Shown: piece after piece, positions 53,321 to 62,532 of the stretch
Numbering within the stretch: the stretch's first letter is position 1
Layout of the letters: every line of letters starts with the position of its first letter
Assembly (NCBI GenBank): GCA_017548605.1
Contig: JAFYZT010000036.1
Span: forward strand, 124,001-188,000
Origin: Prevotella sp.
GTDB lineage: Bacteria > Bacteroidota > Bacteroidia > Bacteroidales > Bacteroidaceae
Reading direction: 5' to 3'
Length of the DNA: 64,000 bases
Made by a program: the position numbers and the translations under genes
The notes under the pieces: model-generated
Database searches by the model: none
What the model was told of the DNA's origin: nothing
The model's input: the letters and a program-made list of their open reading frames with translations, nothing else

Positions 53321-55630
53321 AAAAAACTCCTCCTTTCCATTGCCTGTACACTCTCCCTAACTACTCAGGCGCAAATACAAACCAATGGGGGCATACAGTA
53401 CCTCCAGGCGCAACCCAAGGATATGTCGGCAGATTTCAACGACCTGTCTAATACCTATTTCTTTGCCGACAGCCTTACCACATTCAATACGGCAACAGGC
53501 GAGGGTCTCGTTAACTGGAAACGTTATCGTCTCGCTCCGAGACAGGCTTTCAACCTCAACGGATATTGGCCGCAACGACTACAGATGCTCGATTTCCCCG
53601 ACGCGGCATACGACAACGACCCGAACCTCCGCCTGCAGATACGCTTCGTGTCACCACGAACGGTGCGCATCACCATGCTCACTACGCCTATCGAGCCGCC
53701 AAACGAGGATGCTACAGACCCGATGCTGGCGAAAGTGCCGTCAACGGATAATTCATGGCGAGGAACGGATAATGGCAAAGTCATCCGATATGAAAGTGAC
53801 TTCGGCGTGGTGGAGATACAAAGGTATCCTTGGCGTATCATCCTGAAAGACAAGAAAGGAAAAATACTCACACAGACGCGAGCGCTTATCGACAACGACT
53901 CGACGCAGGTGAAACTCATCCCCTTTAGCTTTATAAAAAGAGGGGCGGATAACTCACGGAGTATCAATCCTGTGTTTTTGTTGTCGCCGGGAGAACGCAT
54001 TTATGGATGTGGAGAGTCGTTCACGTCGCTCAATAAAGTGGGACAGAAAGTGCATCTTTTTGTAACCGACCCACAAGGACCGGAGACGGATGGTATGTAC
54101 AAACCCATCCCGTTCTTCTTCAGCAATCGCGGCTATGGTATGTTCATGCATACCAGTGCACCGGTGACAGCCGATTTCGGCGCGTCGTATATTGGAGCAG
54201 ACCGCCTCTTCATGGGCGATGAAACAATGGACTTCTTCATCTTCTTCGGCGAACCGAAGGAGATTCTTGATGCCTATACCGACATCACGGGAAAAAGCCC
54301 GATGCTGCCACTGTGGACATTCGGCACATGGATGAGCCGCATCACTTATTTCTCACAGAAAGAGGGGTTGGAAGTGGCATCACAATTACGTTCACACAAC
54401 ATACCGTGCGATGTGATACATTTTGATACGGGGTGGTTCGGCGTTGACTGGCAGTGTGACTACCAATTCGCTAAAGACCGGTTCGAGAACCCCACAGCCA
54501 TGCTGTCTCAGATGAAACGCGACGGATTCCATGTCTGCCTTTGGCAATTGCCATACTTCACACCGAAAAACCGTTATTTCTCCGAATTGGTGCAAAAGGG
54601 AATGCATGTGAAAAATTCCATGGGTGGAATGCCTTATGAGGATGTGGTGCTCGACCTCTCAAATCCGGCAACGGTAAGCTGGTACCAAGACAAGATTGCC
54701 GGCCTGCTACGACAGGGAGTGGGGGCTATTAAATGCGACTTCGGCGAGGCGGCACCTTTCAATGGCTTGTATGCCTCAGGAAAGACGGGTTTCTATGAGC
54801 ACAACCTCTATCCGCTGCGATATAATAAGGCCTTGTGGGAGATTGTCAACCAGACAAACAATGGTGAGGGTGTTATCTGGGCTCGCTCGGCTTGGACGGG
54901 TTCGCAACGCTATCCCTTGCACTGGGGCGGCGATGCGGCAACGAACAACACGGGCATGATGGGCGACCTGCGTGGCGGTCTTTCGTTTGGACTATCAGGA
55001 TTCTCGTTCTGGAGCCATGATATGGGTGGATTTGTCACAGCATCTCCTGAAGATATCTATCGGCGTTGGCTGCCCTTCGGATTTCTGTCTTCACACACAC
55101 GGGCACATGGAGCACCGCCCACCGAACCATGGCTCATAAGTGAGTCGTTCACAGAGGCCTTCCGCGAGAGTGCAGAGATGAAATACCGCCTCATGCCGTA
55201 TGTTTATGCACAAGCGAAGGATTGCTCCAACCGTGGACTTCCCATGGTTCGAGCGATGTTTGTGGAGTTCCCCCATGACCAAGGGGCATGGTATTGCGAA
55301 GACCAATATATGTTCGGCTCACAAATCCTCGTGGCACCGCTCATGGAGTCGGGCAACGAACGGATGGTCTACCTGCCCGAAGGAAAATGGATTGATTACC
55401 AAACGGGTGAGGTATATGCTGGTGGTTACCGTACCATTGTGGCGGGAAAGATTCCGTGCGTTATCCTCGTGCGCGATGGCTCGCTCATACCGCATGTGCC
55501 TGTGGCACAGTCCACTGACCGTATCGAATGGGATAAACTGGAATGGACTCCATATAAAGTGGATGCTCCATCATGCACAGGTCTCCTCTTCCGACCTGGC
55601 GACTCCGACATCCAAATCATCACACAATAG
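53318..55630 (+). CDS. GH31 glycosidase (YicI-like alpha-xylosidase/alpha-glucosidase)
   Basis: 770 residues with signal peptide 1-18. N-terminal beta-sandwich about 40-290; TIM barrel about 325-650 with nucleophile D474 (IKCDFGEAAP) and acid/base D539 (HWGGDAATN), the DFGE and GGD forms of YicI-type enzymes; C-terminal beta domains. It lacks the PA14 insert of its neighbour. The pair of different GH31 enzymes around a GH2 suggests stepwise removal of alpha- and beta-linked side sugars, as in xyloglucan breakdown; specificity is inferred. Confidence 0.86.
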   Translation: MKKLLLSIACTLSLTTQAQIQTNGGIQYLQAQPKDMSADFNDLSNTYFFADSLTTFNTATGEGLVNWKRYRLAPRQAFNLNGYWPQRLQMLDFPDAAYDNDPNLRLQIRFVSPRTVRITMLTTPIEPPNEDATDPMLAKVPSTDNSWRGTDNGKVIRYESDFGVVEIQRYPWRIILKDKKGKILTQTRALIDNDSTQVKLIPFSFIKRGADNSRSINPVFLLSPGERIYGCGESFTSLNKVGQKVHLFVTDPQGPETDGMYKPIPFFFSNRGYGMFMHTSAPVTADFGASYIGADRLFMGDETMDFFIFFGEPKEILDAYTDITGKSPMLPLWTFGTWMSRITYFSQKEGLEVASQLRSHNIPCDVIHFDTGWFGVDWQCDYQFAKDRFENPTAMLSQMKRDGFHVCLWQLPYFTPKNRYFSELVQKGMHVKNSMGGMPYEDVVLDLSNPATVSWYQDKIAGLLRQGVGAIKCDFGEAAPFNGLYASGKTGFYEHNLYPLRYNKALWEIVNQTNNGEGVIWARSAWTGSQRYPLHWGGDAATNNTGMMGDLRGGLSFGLSGFSFWSHDMGGFVTASPEDIYRRWLPFGFLSSHTRAHGAPPTEPWLISESFTEAFRESAEMKYRLMPYVYAQAKDCSNRGLPMVRAMFVEFPHDQGAWYCEDQYMFGSQILVAPLMESGNERMVYLPEGKWIDYQTGEVYAGGYRTIVAGKIPCVILVRDGSLIPHVPVAQSTDRIEWDKLEWTPYKVDAPSCTGLLFRPGDSDIQIITQ

Positions 55631-55830
55631 TAACATGCTACCTTTTCCCCCTTTTCCAATGCAAGAAACTTTTCCCCTCCTTTTCCAAAGGCGATTTAGT
55701 CCTTAAGCGGACAAAATCTTCAAGTAGGGGCGGTATGTCAAACAATGTTCCAACCTCTTTATAATCTTCAACGTTCCACGTTCAATGTTCAACGTATAAA
55801 TAACTAACCTTTATTAATCTTCATTATTCA

Positions 55831-56898
55831 ATGTCCGAACAATCTCGTCTTATCTCTCTCGATGTCCTCCGAGGAATTACCGTAGCAGGAATGATTCTTG
55901 TCAACGCAGGACAAGGAGATACCTTCGCTCCACTCAAGCACTCACATTGGAACGGCATGACACCCTGCGACCTCGTCTTCCCGTTCTTCCTTTTCATTAT
56001 GGGTATCTCCACCTATTTGTCGTTACGGAAATTCAATTTCCAATTGTCGGCACAAGTGGTGAGGAAAATTATTAAACGTACGGTAATCATCTTCGCCATA
56101 GGGCTGGCCATCAATTGGCTCGGTTCGGCGGTGTGGGGCGATGCTTCGCTTTCTCACCTGCGTATTATGGCGGTTTTGCAACGCATAGCACTATGCTATT
56201 GCGTGGTTTCGTTCATGGCGTTGCTCATGAACCACCGCTTCCTCATACCTGCCATCATCGGTATTCTTGCTGCCTATGCGGTAATCCTGTTAGTAGGTAA
56301 CGGCTACGCCGAGGATGCTTCGAATGTAGCGGAGTCTATCGATCGTGCCATTCTCGGTGAAAATCACCTTTACCATACAGCGGTAGATCCCGAGGGGCTC
56401 CTTGGCACCCTGCCGGCCATCGCCCATACGCTCATCGGCTTCTTCTGTGGAAAACTGATGATGGAAACGAAAGATACGGCTGATAAGGTGCTCCGATTCA
56501 TGATTGCTGGTGCCACGATGATTTTCGCGGGTTATCTGCTGCAATATGGCCTGCCACTCAATAAGAGTATCTGGAGCCCGAGTTTCGCGCTCATGACATG
56601 TGGACTGGCAGCATCGTTACAGGGACTGCTCATGTTCCTTATCGACATAAAAGGAAAGAAACAATGGACTACACCGTTCCTTGTCTTTGGTGTCAATCCA
56701 TTATTCTTGTATGTCTTTAGCGAAGTCATGGCCATCCTCTTCGGACGATTTGGCATCAGCGAGGCGCTGTATAATGGCATTCATGCCGTTGTCTCCAACA
56801 CCTATTGGACCTCCTTCTTCTTCGCCCTCACTCATGTCATCATCTGTGGGGTGGTAGGCTATCCTCTCTTCAAAAAGAAGATTTACATCAAGATATAA
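55831..56898 (+). CDS. DUF5009/DUF1624-type acyltransferase-like membrane protein
   Basis: 355 residues with about ten membrane segments, starting LISLDVLRGITVAGMILVNAG, the signature of the heparan-alpha-glucosaminide N-acetyltransferase-like (DUF5009/NagX) group, with conserved His in LKHSHWNGMTPCDLVFPFFLF. Such proteins sit in the inner membrane and are often found with glycan-degrading genes; a role in sugar uptake or acetylation has been proposed. It is 200 bp after the GH31 gene and ends with its own terminator. Confidence 0.8.
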   Translation: MSEQSRLISLDVLRGITVAGMILVNAGQGDTFAPLKHSHWNGMTPCDLVFPFFLFIMGISTYLSLRKFNFQLSAQVVRKIIKRTVIIFAIGLAINWLGSAVWGDASLSHLRIMAVLQRIALCYCVVSFMALLMNHRFLIPAIIGILAAYAVILLVGNGYAEDASNVAESIDRAILGENHLYHTAVDPEGLLGTLPAIAHTLIGFFCGKLMMETKDTADKVLRFMIAGATMIFAGYLLQYGLPLNKSIWSPSFALMTCGLAASLQGLLMFLIDIKGKKQWTTPFLVFGVNPLFLYVFSEVMAILFGRFGISEALYNGIHAVVSNTYWTSFFFALTHVIICGVVGYPLFKKKIYIKI

Positions 56899-56907
56899 CA
56901 TTGTTAA

Positions 56908-56945
56908 AAGGGAAGTTAAATCGTTTTGCTCATTTAACTTCCCTT
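56908..56945 (+). terminator. Intrinsic terminator of the GH31-GH2-GH31 operon
   Basis: A perfect 14-bp inverted repeat (56908-56921 and 56932-56945, aagggaagttaaat) with a 10-nt loop, 9 bp after the stop, followed by a T-rich stretch. Confidence 0.8.
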
Positions 56946-56971
56946 ATACACCTTTTTTACCTTTTTACTTC

Positions 56972-57637
56972 TCACTGAAAATCCCTAATCCTCACGTCCA
57001 CGCCGCTTCCTTCCATAGCTTTCAGCATGGCGTCAACAGGAGTATCACCAAAGTGATAAGGATACAGCACCTTAGGCTTCACCATGTCGGCGGCTCGGCG
57101 CATCTGCTCTGGCAGCATCGTAAAGGGCTGGTTGCAGGGCAGGAAAGCGATATCGATATCTTTCACCTCCTCCATCTCCTCGATGTCCTCCGTATCACCG
57201 GCGATATAAATACGTAGACCGTCAAGTTCAAGGATGAAACCGTTGTCCCGTCCTTTCGGATGGAATTGTAGATGTCCCTCTGTGGTGTTGTAGGCGGGAA
57301 CGGCATAGAGCATGATGTCGTCGGCGAGACGAAGACAGTCTCCGTTGAACATTACCTCGCCCTTGCCCAAGAGTGCAGAACTGCTCTCGTTGGTCACCAC
57401 CACCGTGTCGCTTTTCGACAACTGCTCAACGGCCTCCATATCCAAATGGTCGTAGTGGTCATGGGTGATAAGGATGATATCGGCTTTCGGCCATTGTGTG
57501 TAATCCGTCATTGGCTCCACGGCATTGATGACCGGGTCAACCTGGATTTCGCGACCATCGTATGTGATGGCCATACTGGCATGTTTGATGGGGTGGAAGG
57601 TTACTTCCTTGCCCCCGGGTGTCTTGAATGTATCCAT
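56972..57637 (-). CDS. Metallo-beta-lactamase-fold hydrolase (UlaG-like)
   Basis: 221 residues, cytosolic. Metal motif THDHYDHLD (58-66), then a GDTEDI aspartate motif (about 148) and LYPYHFGDTP His near the end, as in the UlaG-like / metal-dependent hydrolase group UPF0173. Substrate is unknown; UlaG opens ascorbate-6-phosphate lactone but most members are uncharacterised. Stands alone, promoter at 57731-57738. Confidence 0.82.
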   Translation of the reverse strand: MDTFKTPGGKEVTFHPIKHASMAITYDGREIQVDPVINAVEPMTDYTQWPKADIILITHDHYDHLDMEAVEQLSKSDTVVVTNESSSALLGKGEVMFNGDCLRLADDIMLYAVPAYNTTEGHLQFHPKGRDNGFILELDGLRIYIAGDTEDIEEMEEVKDIDIAFLPCNQPFTMLPEQMRRAADMVKPKVLYPYHFGDTPVDAMLKAMEGSGVDVRIRDFQ

Positions 57638-57730
57638 AGTACTACTGTTTTGTTATTATGGTTGATATGGTTATAAAGATTGTTCGTTATCAGAGAAATC
57701 GGAATAATCCGGAATAAAACTTCCTGTTGC

Positions 57731-57738
57731 AAATATAC
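57731..57738 (-). promoter_or_regulatory. -7 box TATATTTG of the hydrolase gene
   Basis: TAnnTTTG on the minus strand, about 93 bp before the ATG at 57637. Confidence 0.5.
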
Positions 57739-57824
57739 CTCTTTTCCTCCATTTATGCAAACGATTGCCTTTCAACTGATGTCGTTTTTCGTCATTTTTC
57801 TATTTTGTGTTGCCGTAGTGTGCG

Positions 57825-57832
57825 TACCTTTG
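57825..57832 (+). promoter_or_regulatory. Orphan -7 box TACCTTTG
   Basis: Full TAnnTTTG match followed by GCACC, with a TTTG about 17 bp upstream. Downstream there is no plus-strand gene, only the 3' end of the symporter gene in antisense. It may drive a small or antisense RNA, or be left over from a lost gene. Confidence 0.4.
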
Positions 57833-57990
57833 CACCGTCAAAAGTAAACAACAGTTAGAGATACACATTTGTCAATAGGTAAGCATTATAGAGAATAGCA
57901 TTTTTCAATAGGTAAAGAATAGTAATAGTTGCATTTAAAAATGGTAAAGACGTAAAAACGTAAGATTGGTTAAGGATTTAAGTATCGAAA

Positions 57991-59388
57991 CTACCGCTCT
58001 CCTGCGTATTCCTGGGCATCATCTCCCTTGGAATCCGCAGGTTCTCTTTTTTCTATCCCTCCTTCCCACAGATATTTCCGCGTCTCGCTCACCAGCACAC
58101 CACTCAGCAGCAGCAATGACACAAGGTTAGGTATCGCCATCAGTGCGTTCATGCAGTCCGCCATGTTCCATACCACTCCCAAATTCATCACGCTGCCGAC
58201 AAAGACCGCTATTATGTACACTACACGGTAAACATGTGTCCAGCGCTTGCCCTTAAGGTATTCAACGGCACGCTCACCATAATAGCACCAGCCCAATATG
58301 GTACTGAAAGCAAAGGTGAGCAGACCGAAACTAAGCAGTGGGGCACCCACGTAGGGTATCTTGCTAAAGGCGGCTTTTGTCAGTGCGGCACCGTCTTCGT
58401 AGTTGATATCGGGATGGGCGATAATACTACTCACGATGACCAGACCTGTCAAGGCGCATATAACCACCGTGTCCCAGAACGTGCCGGTGCTCGACACCAA
58501 TGCCTGACGTACAGGGTTACGTGTCTGTGCGGCGGCAGCGACGATGGGGGCACTGCCCAAGCCCGACTCGTTGGAGAACAGACCGCGGGCGATACCGAAA
58601 CGGGCAGCCATCATCACCGTCGTACCTGCCAGACCGCCACCTGCGGCCTGTGGACTGAATGCCGATTGTACGATGAGTTTTATCGCAGGCCATAAGTAAG
58701 TGCTGTTCATTACTAAGATGTAAATGCAACCGAGCACGTAGAACAAAGCCATGAACGGTACGAGCCTGCTGCATACCTTGGCGATGCTCTTCACACCGCC
58801 CAACACCACGGCGGCAGTCAGACCGCATACAACGATGCCACTCACGTATGGTGATATGTCGTAGGTGTCGTAGGCGATAGTGGATATGGCATTGGCTTGC
58901 ACCGTATTGCCGATGCCGAAGGAGGCCAGGGCAGTGAAGATGGCGAACAGTACAGCCAGCCACTTCCAGCCTAAGCCGCGCTCCAAGGCGTACATCGGAC
59001 CGCCCAGCATCTTCCCGTCACTCGTCTTCACACGGTATTTGATGCTCAATAGTCCTTCCGCATATTTCGTCGAGATACCGAATACTCCCGTTAGCCAGCA
59101 CCAGAGCACGGCACCGGGACCACCCAGTGAGATGGCTGTTGCCACACCGATGATATTTCCCGTGCCTATCGTTGCAGCCAGGGCAGTTGCCAGGGCGGCA
59201 AACTGCGAAACATCGCCCTCAGCACCCTTGTCCTTCCTTACTGACAACTTGATGGCAGTCCACATTTTCCGCTGGGGAAAACGCAGACGAATGGTCAGAA
59301 ACAGATGGGTGCCCAACAATAGTATAATCATTGGCCATCCCCAGAGTAAACCACTCAGCTCAGAAAAAAACTCATTCAAAAAATCCAT
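57991..59388 (-). CDS. Alanine/glycine:cation symporter (AGCS)
   Basis: 465 residues with about eleven membrane segments. AGCS signatures: GGPGAVLWCWLTGVFG, ATIGTGNIIGVATAI, ARFGIARGLFSNESGLGSAPI. It imports alanine, glycine or a related amino acid with sodium or protons. The C-terminal 25 residues are charged and cytosolic. Not in an operon with its neighbours: a 148-bp repeat-filled gap lies upstream. Confidence 0.92.
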   Translation of the reverse strand: MDFLNEFFSELSGLLWGWPMIILLLGTHLFLTIRLRFPQRKMWTAIKLSVRKDKGAEGDVSQFAALATALAATIGTGNIIGVATAISLGGPGAVLWCWLTGVFGISTKYAEGLLSIKYRVKTSDGKMLGGPMYALERGLGWKWLAVLFAIFTALASFGIGNTVQANAISTIAYDTYDISPYVSGIVVCGLTAAVVLGGVKSIAKVCSRLVPFMALFYVLGCIYILVMNSTYLWPAIKLIVQSAFSPQAAGGGLAGTTVMMAARFGIARGLFSNESGLGSAPIVAAAAQTRNPVRQALVSSTGTFWDTVVICALTGLVIVSSIIAHPDINYEDGAALTKAAFSKIPYVGAPLLSFGLLTFAFSTILGWCYYGERAVEYLKGKRWTHVYRVVYIIAVFVGSVMNLGVVWNMADCMNALMAIPNLVSLLLLSGVLVSETRKYLWEGGIEKREPADSKGDDAQEYAGER

Positions 59389-59429
59389 GTCAAAACGTAC
59401 CTCTTCCCTAATCCCTCCTCATTTAACTT

Positions 59430-59537
59430 TTTTTACCCCTTCACCCCTTTACTTTTTTACCCTTTTACCTTTTTACCCTTTTTACTTTTTTACTTTTTTA
59501 CCCTTTTACCCTTTTACCTTTTTACCTTTTTACCCTT
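59430..59537. repeat. Pyrimidine tandem array (tttttaccc type)
   Basis: About 105 bp of ttttttaccc and tttttacc units between the symporter and DUF4230 genes. It is the largest copy of the family also seen at 21543-21645, 23901-23950 and 56950-56974. Confidence 0.85.
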
Positions 59538-60136
59538 CAAAAGTGTACCTTCACATGCTCATATCCCATGGCTTCCACCAACTGTTGGAAATGGGTCATG
59601 GCACTCTCTTGGGCTTGTTTGATATTATCTTTTGTAAAACAGCGGTCGAAAATCTGTTTTTTTGCTTTCAGATACAGGGCCTCGCGTGCTTTCTGGTTCC
59701 ATTTGCCAGTTTCGAAGAAAGGCTGGCTCGCCGCCTCGTCAACAATGTCGGGGTCGAGCACCTGGATGGGAGGTAACGCCACATCGACGGTGTCATCCTT
59801 CATCGTTATCCAACCATCCTTGGCCGTCGTCAGGTCGATGCCAAGGCTTACCGTACCGTAATACACGCGCACCAATTCGTCGTCGCTGAAGATGCCTTTA
59901 CGGATGGTATCCACCAGCTCCTCGTCCTGGATGGACAGGAACTCCCACTGACCGATGTCCTTAATCTGCTTGATTTCAAGTGGTGTGATGGCAATGCTCT
60001 TGTCCTCGGTGATGTGTATTTCAGTGCCCGTGCCCACAATGAGCAGAATCAGAGCGATGCCCACGATCACCATCCATGTGATGTCGTTAAGCAACGTACG
60101 GTTGCCTTGTTGGCGACTGCGTTTCTTCCTTCTCAT
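59537..60136 (-). CDS. DUF4230 membrane-anchored protein
   Basis: 199 residues. A basic N-terminus and one membrane segment (about 20-38, WMVIVGIALILLIVGTG), then a periplasmic DUF4230 domain (EIKQIKDIGQWEFLSIQDEELVDT, VYYGTVSLGIDLTTAKDGW, AREALYLKAKKQIFDRCFTKDNIKQAQ). DUF4230 proteins are common in Bacteroidota and Firmicutes; function unknown. Its start overlaps the stop of the next DUF4230 gene by 4 bp. Confidence 0.85.
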   Translation of the reverse strand: MRRKKRSRQQGNRTLLNDITWMVIVGIALILLIVGTGTEIHITEDKSIAITPLEIKQIKDIGQWEFLSIQDEELVDTIRKGIFSDDELVRVYYGTVSLGIDLTTAKDGWITMKDDTVDVALPPIQVLDPDIVDEAASQPFFETGKWNQKAREALYLKAKKQIFDRCFTKDNIKQAQESAMTHFQQLVEAMGYEHVKVHF

Positions 60137-60795
60137 TTGCCTGCGGGATTGGTAAGGTCTTTAACGGTGATGGAGTCGGGAGCGAACTCCTTACGGAAAG
60201 AGATGGTGATGTCTTGCTCTGCGTAGCCGAACTGCTGCAGGAGGGGAATCAACACACGAGCGGCATTCTGACGGGCTTTCTCTTCTATGCCCATCTTTGG
60301 AATGGTGCTGATGACGCTGGCACGGCCCTGACGCTCATAGCTCGACAATTCCTCATCGCTGAAACGACGACGGAACAGGGCCACATGATCCTGCACCCTG
60401 TCATGGTCAATGCGACTGCTGGTCAATGCCACCTCAGGGTCGGGCAGTATCAGTTCTATTCTGTTACTGTCGCGACGCACATTGTCTTCGCTGAAACCCT
60501 CAAAGTCGATGTAACCCTTCAGTGTGACATCCATGGGAATGGCTATTTTTCTTTCGCCGGCGGGAATGGGGATGCTAAACTCATGCCCGAACAAGCTGCC
60601 CTCAAACTTCAACTCATCGTTGTGCGTCACAATCTTGTGCACCTTATATTCGGTGGTGTACAGACGCGACGTGCTGCGTATCTTAGTGATGAGCATAGGC
60701 AACGAGTCAACCCCTCCGACATCTCTTTCGCTCTTTCCGCAAGAGAAAACGCCGAAAAGCAACATCACTCCCATGAAATAAGACAGACCACGCAT
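60133..60795 (-). CDS. DUF4230 lipoprotein
   Basis: 220 residues from ATG 60795 (MRGLSYFMGVMLLFGVFSCG), a lipoprotein signal; an upstream ATG at 60843 overlaps the promoter. The mature part is a second DUF4230 domain (TSRLYTTEYKVHKIVTHNDE, KIAIPMDVTLKGYIDF, ASVISTIPKMGIEEKARQNAARVLIPLLQQFGY). Both proteins face the periplasm, one lipidated and one membrane-spanning, with a shared 4-bp overlap, so they probably act as a pair. Confidence 0.85.
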   Translation of the reverse strand: MRGLSYFMGVMLLFGVFSCGKSERDVGGVDSLPMLITKIRSTSRLYTTEYKVHKIVTHNDELKFEGSLFGHEFSIPIPAGERKIAIPMDVTLKGYIDFEGFSEDNVRRDSNRIELILPDPEVALTSSRIDHDRVQDHVALFRRRFSDEELSSYERQGRASVISTIPKMGIEEKARQNAARVLIPLLQQFGYAEQDITISFRKEFAPDSITVKDLTNPAGK

Positions 60796-60823
60796 AATCC
60801 TTCTTTCTTTCCTTCTTACTCTG

Positions 60824-60831
60824 CAAAAGTA
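60824..60831 (-). promoter_or_regulatory. -7 box TACTTTTG of the DUF4230 pair
   Basis: TAnnTTTG on the minus strand, 28 bp before the ATG at 60795. Confidence 0.6.
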
Positions 60832-61073
60832 TAAAAAAAACACTAATCAATCGACGTTCAATCGTTTTTTTTCAGTAACTTTTAATGTTACTCCATATCG
60901 GCATAAATAATAAACGAGTTTTTTACGTCCTTCCCTCGTTTTTCTGTATTTTTACTGAAGAGAAGCAAGAATGGCTTTTGTCGAGTTGCAAAGGATATCA
61001 TTTCTATTGAATTTACAAAATTCTCCTTTGTTTATTTACAAAGAGTTTGCTATCATACATATTGAAACGGTTC

Positions 61074-62492
61074 TCACATTTTTAAATCTTTTAGAATTAT
61101 CCAATGACCTCCATTGTCAGGTCCTTTATGCTTAATAACATTCAAATCCTTTAACTTAGTCAAATCACGCTGTATGGTTCGTGGAGACAGGCTCATTTGA
61201 CTTGCTAAAGAGTTTGCTGTTACTACGACATTGTCTATGACAGACTTCTTAATCAGTTTGTATATAACAAACTGACGTTTAGACAGTTTTTCTATGACAT
61301 TATCTATGACAGCATCTACGACATCCTTGCCATTTTCTATGTCACCGCCTTTTGCTTGTATCGCCATGAACTTCTCACGTTTTATCGTAGCCATCATACC
61401 ACCTCGCACTTCCTCGAATAAAGGAATCTCCAGATTCTCCTTTTGGAATGCCTCGCGTATCTTCTCATAGCCGCGTCCCCATGCCTCTATGAATCCAGCA
61501 AGATAGAACACATTAGCCATCAGTCGGTTTCTTGGGTGTGACTCATGCGGCTCCATCAGTTTTTCTATCGTATAGCCAGGAGGCAGTGTTCCACCGTTCC
61601 ACAATGTGATATGGTCATCGAATACTTTCATCTGTATAAAAGTACCCGTATAATCCTTGTGAATCAGACTGTTACAGAGCATTTCTCTCAGTCCGTCCTC
61701 AGGAATCTCTAAGGGCTCCTTGCGCTGTAATCCTTCATAATGGATTGGCGAGACTAAATATTTGCTTCGCAAAGTTTCTATCACTCTGTCTGGCATTTCT
61801 ATCAGAGGGCAAACAATCCTGTCTTGTAGGATCAAGTCTGCCTGACTTTTCCCAAACCGCCCCAATCGAAATGCAACAGTCATGTTCCAGCGTTCAACAT
61901 CCTTGCCAAAGAGCAGTAGGGCTGCAAGGGTAAGTTGTCCGTTCTCTTCGTTGATAAGGTGCAACCTACGTAACAGTTGATCGATACTCAAATCTCTTGC
62001 AGACTGGTTTATTCGTCCTTCACGAATAGCTGCATTTAGGAAATACTTCACTGCTTCTGGGGCGATGTCATCTATTGTTGCTGACTTTTCAGTTGCTGCA
62101 TCCCATGTAATGTTCAGTTTCCGCATCAGGAAGTCTGTTAGGGCAGTTCCCGTCAGTTCCTGAAGGGTACTACCAGAGCGATAGTAATACTTCCCCCTAT
62201 AGCTGACAGGAACATTAGATGGGACAATCGTCACCTCAAGATAGTCCAACCCGTCCTGTTCATGAAGGTCAACATCTACCACCAGTCCCATTGTCGTGGT
62301 GATCTTGTTAGGAATGTCCTCCAACAGCCTCTTGGCATTCTGGAGACCATGCACTTCCAAATCGTCATCCACGCCGAAGAACATGGTGGCTCCTTGTGCA
62401 TTTGCAAATCCACAAATCCACTTCAGATATTCGTCATTCCAGCTCCGCTTATACTCAACGTTCTGGCACTCTTTTGCTGTAATCTTACTCAT
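61074..62492 (-). CDS. AlbA-fold ATP-binding transcription-regulator-like protein
   Basis: 472 residues. N-terminal AlbA_2/Schlafen-like domain about 8-130 (EYKRSWNDEYLKWICGFANAQGATMFFGV), then a divergent GHKL ATPase-like domain about 230-340 (LREMLCNSLIHKDY, DDHITLWNGGTLPPG, WGRGYEKI), and a C-terminal winged-helix (TANSLASQMSLSPRTIQRDLTKL). These proteins are common in accessory regions; some act as regulators and some are linked to phage defence. The C-terminal DNA-binding half is intact. Confidence 0.82.
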   Translation of the reverse strand: MSKITAKECQNVEYKRSWNDEYLKWICGFANAQGATMFFGVDDDLEVHGLQNAKRLLEDIPNKITTTMGLVVDVDLHEQDGLDYLEVTIVPSNVPVSYRGKYYYRSGSTLQELTGTALTDFLMRKLNITWDAATEKSATIDDIAPEAVKYFLNAAIREGRINQSARDLSIDQLLRRLHLINEENGQLTLAALLLFGKDVERWNMTVAFRLGRFGKSQADLILQDRIVCPLIEMPDRVIETLRSKYLVSPIHYEGLQRKEPLEIPEDGLREMLCNSLIHKDYTGTFIQMKVFDDHITLWNGGTLPPGYTIEKLMEPHESHPRNRLMANVFYLAGFIEAWGRGYEKIREAFQKENLEIPLFEEVRGGMMATIKREKFMAIQAKGGDIENGKDVVDAVIDNVIEKLSKRQFVIYKLIKKSVIDNVVVTANSLASQMSLSPRTIQRDLTKLKDLNVIKHKGPDNGGHWIILKDLKM

Positions 62493-62502
62493 ATCTCGTT
62501 TA

Positions 62503-62510
62503 CAAAGTTA
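62503..62510 (-). promoter_or_regulatory. -7 box TAACTTTG of the AlbA-fold gene
   Basis: TAnnTTTG on the minus strand 10 bp before the ATG at 62492, so the transcript would be nearly leaderless. Confidence 0.4.
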
Positions 62511-62532
62511 CTCATTATATTTCATTCAATCA

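Larger units (their letters stand above)
57638..57990. other. Intergenic region with an orphan promoter
   Basis: 353 bp. Its left part holds the promoter of the hydrolase. The right part (57833-57990) has no gene but follows a plus-strand TACCTTTG box, and contains a tcaataggtaa sequence twice (about 57870 and 57908). Confidence 0.6.
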
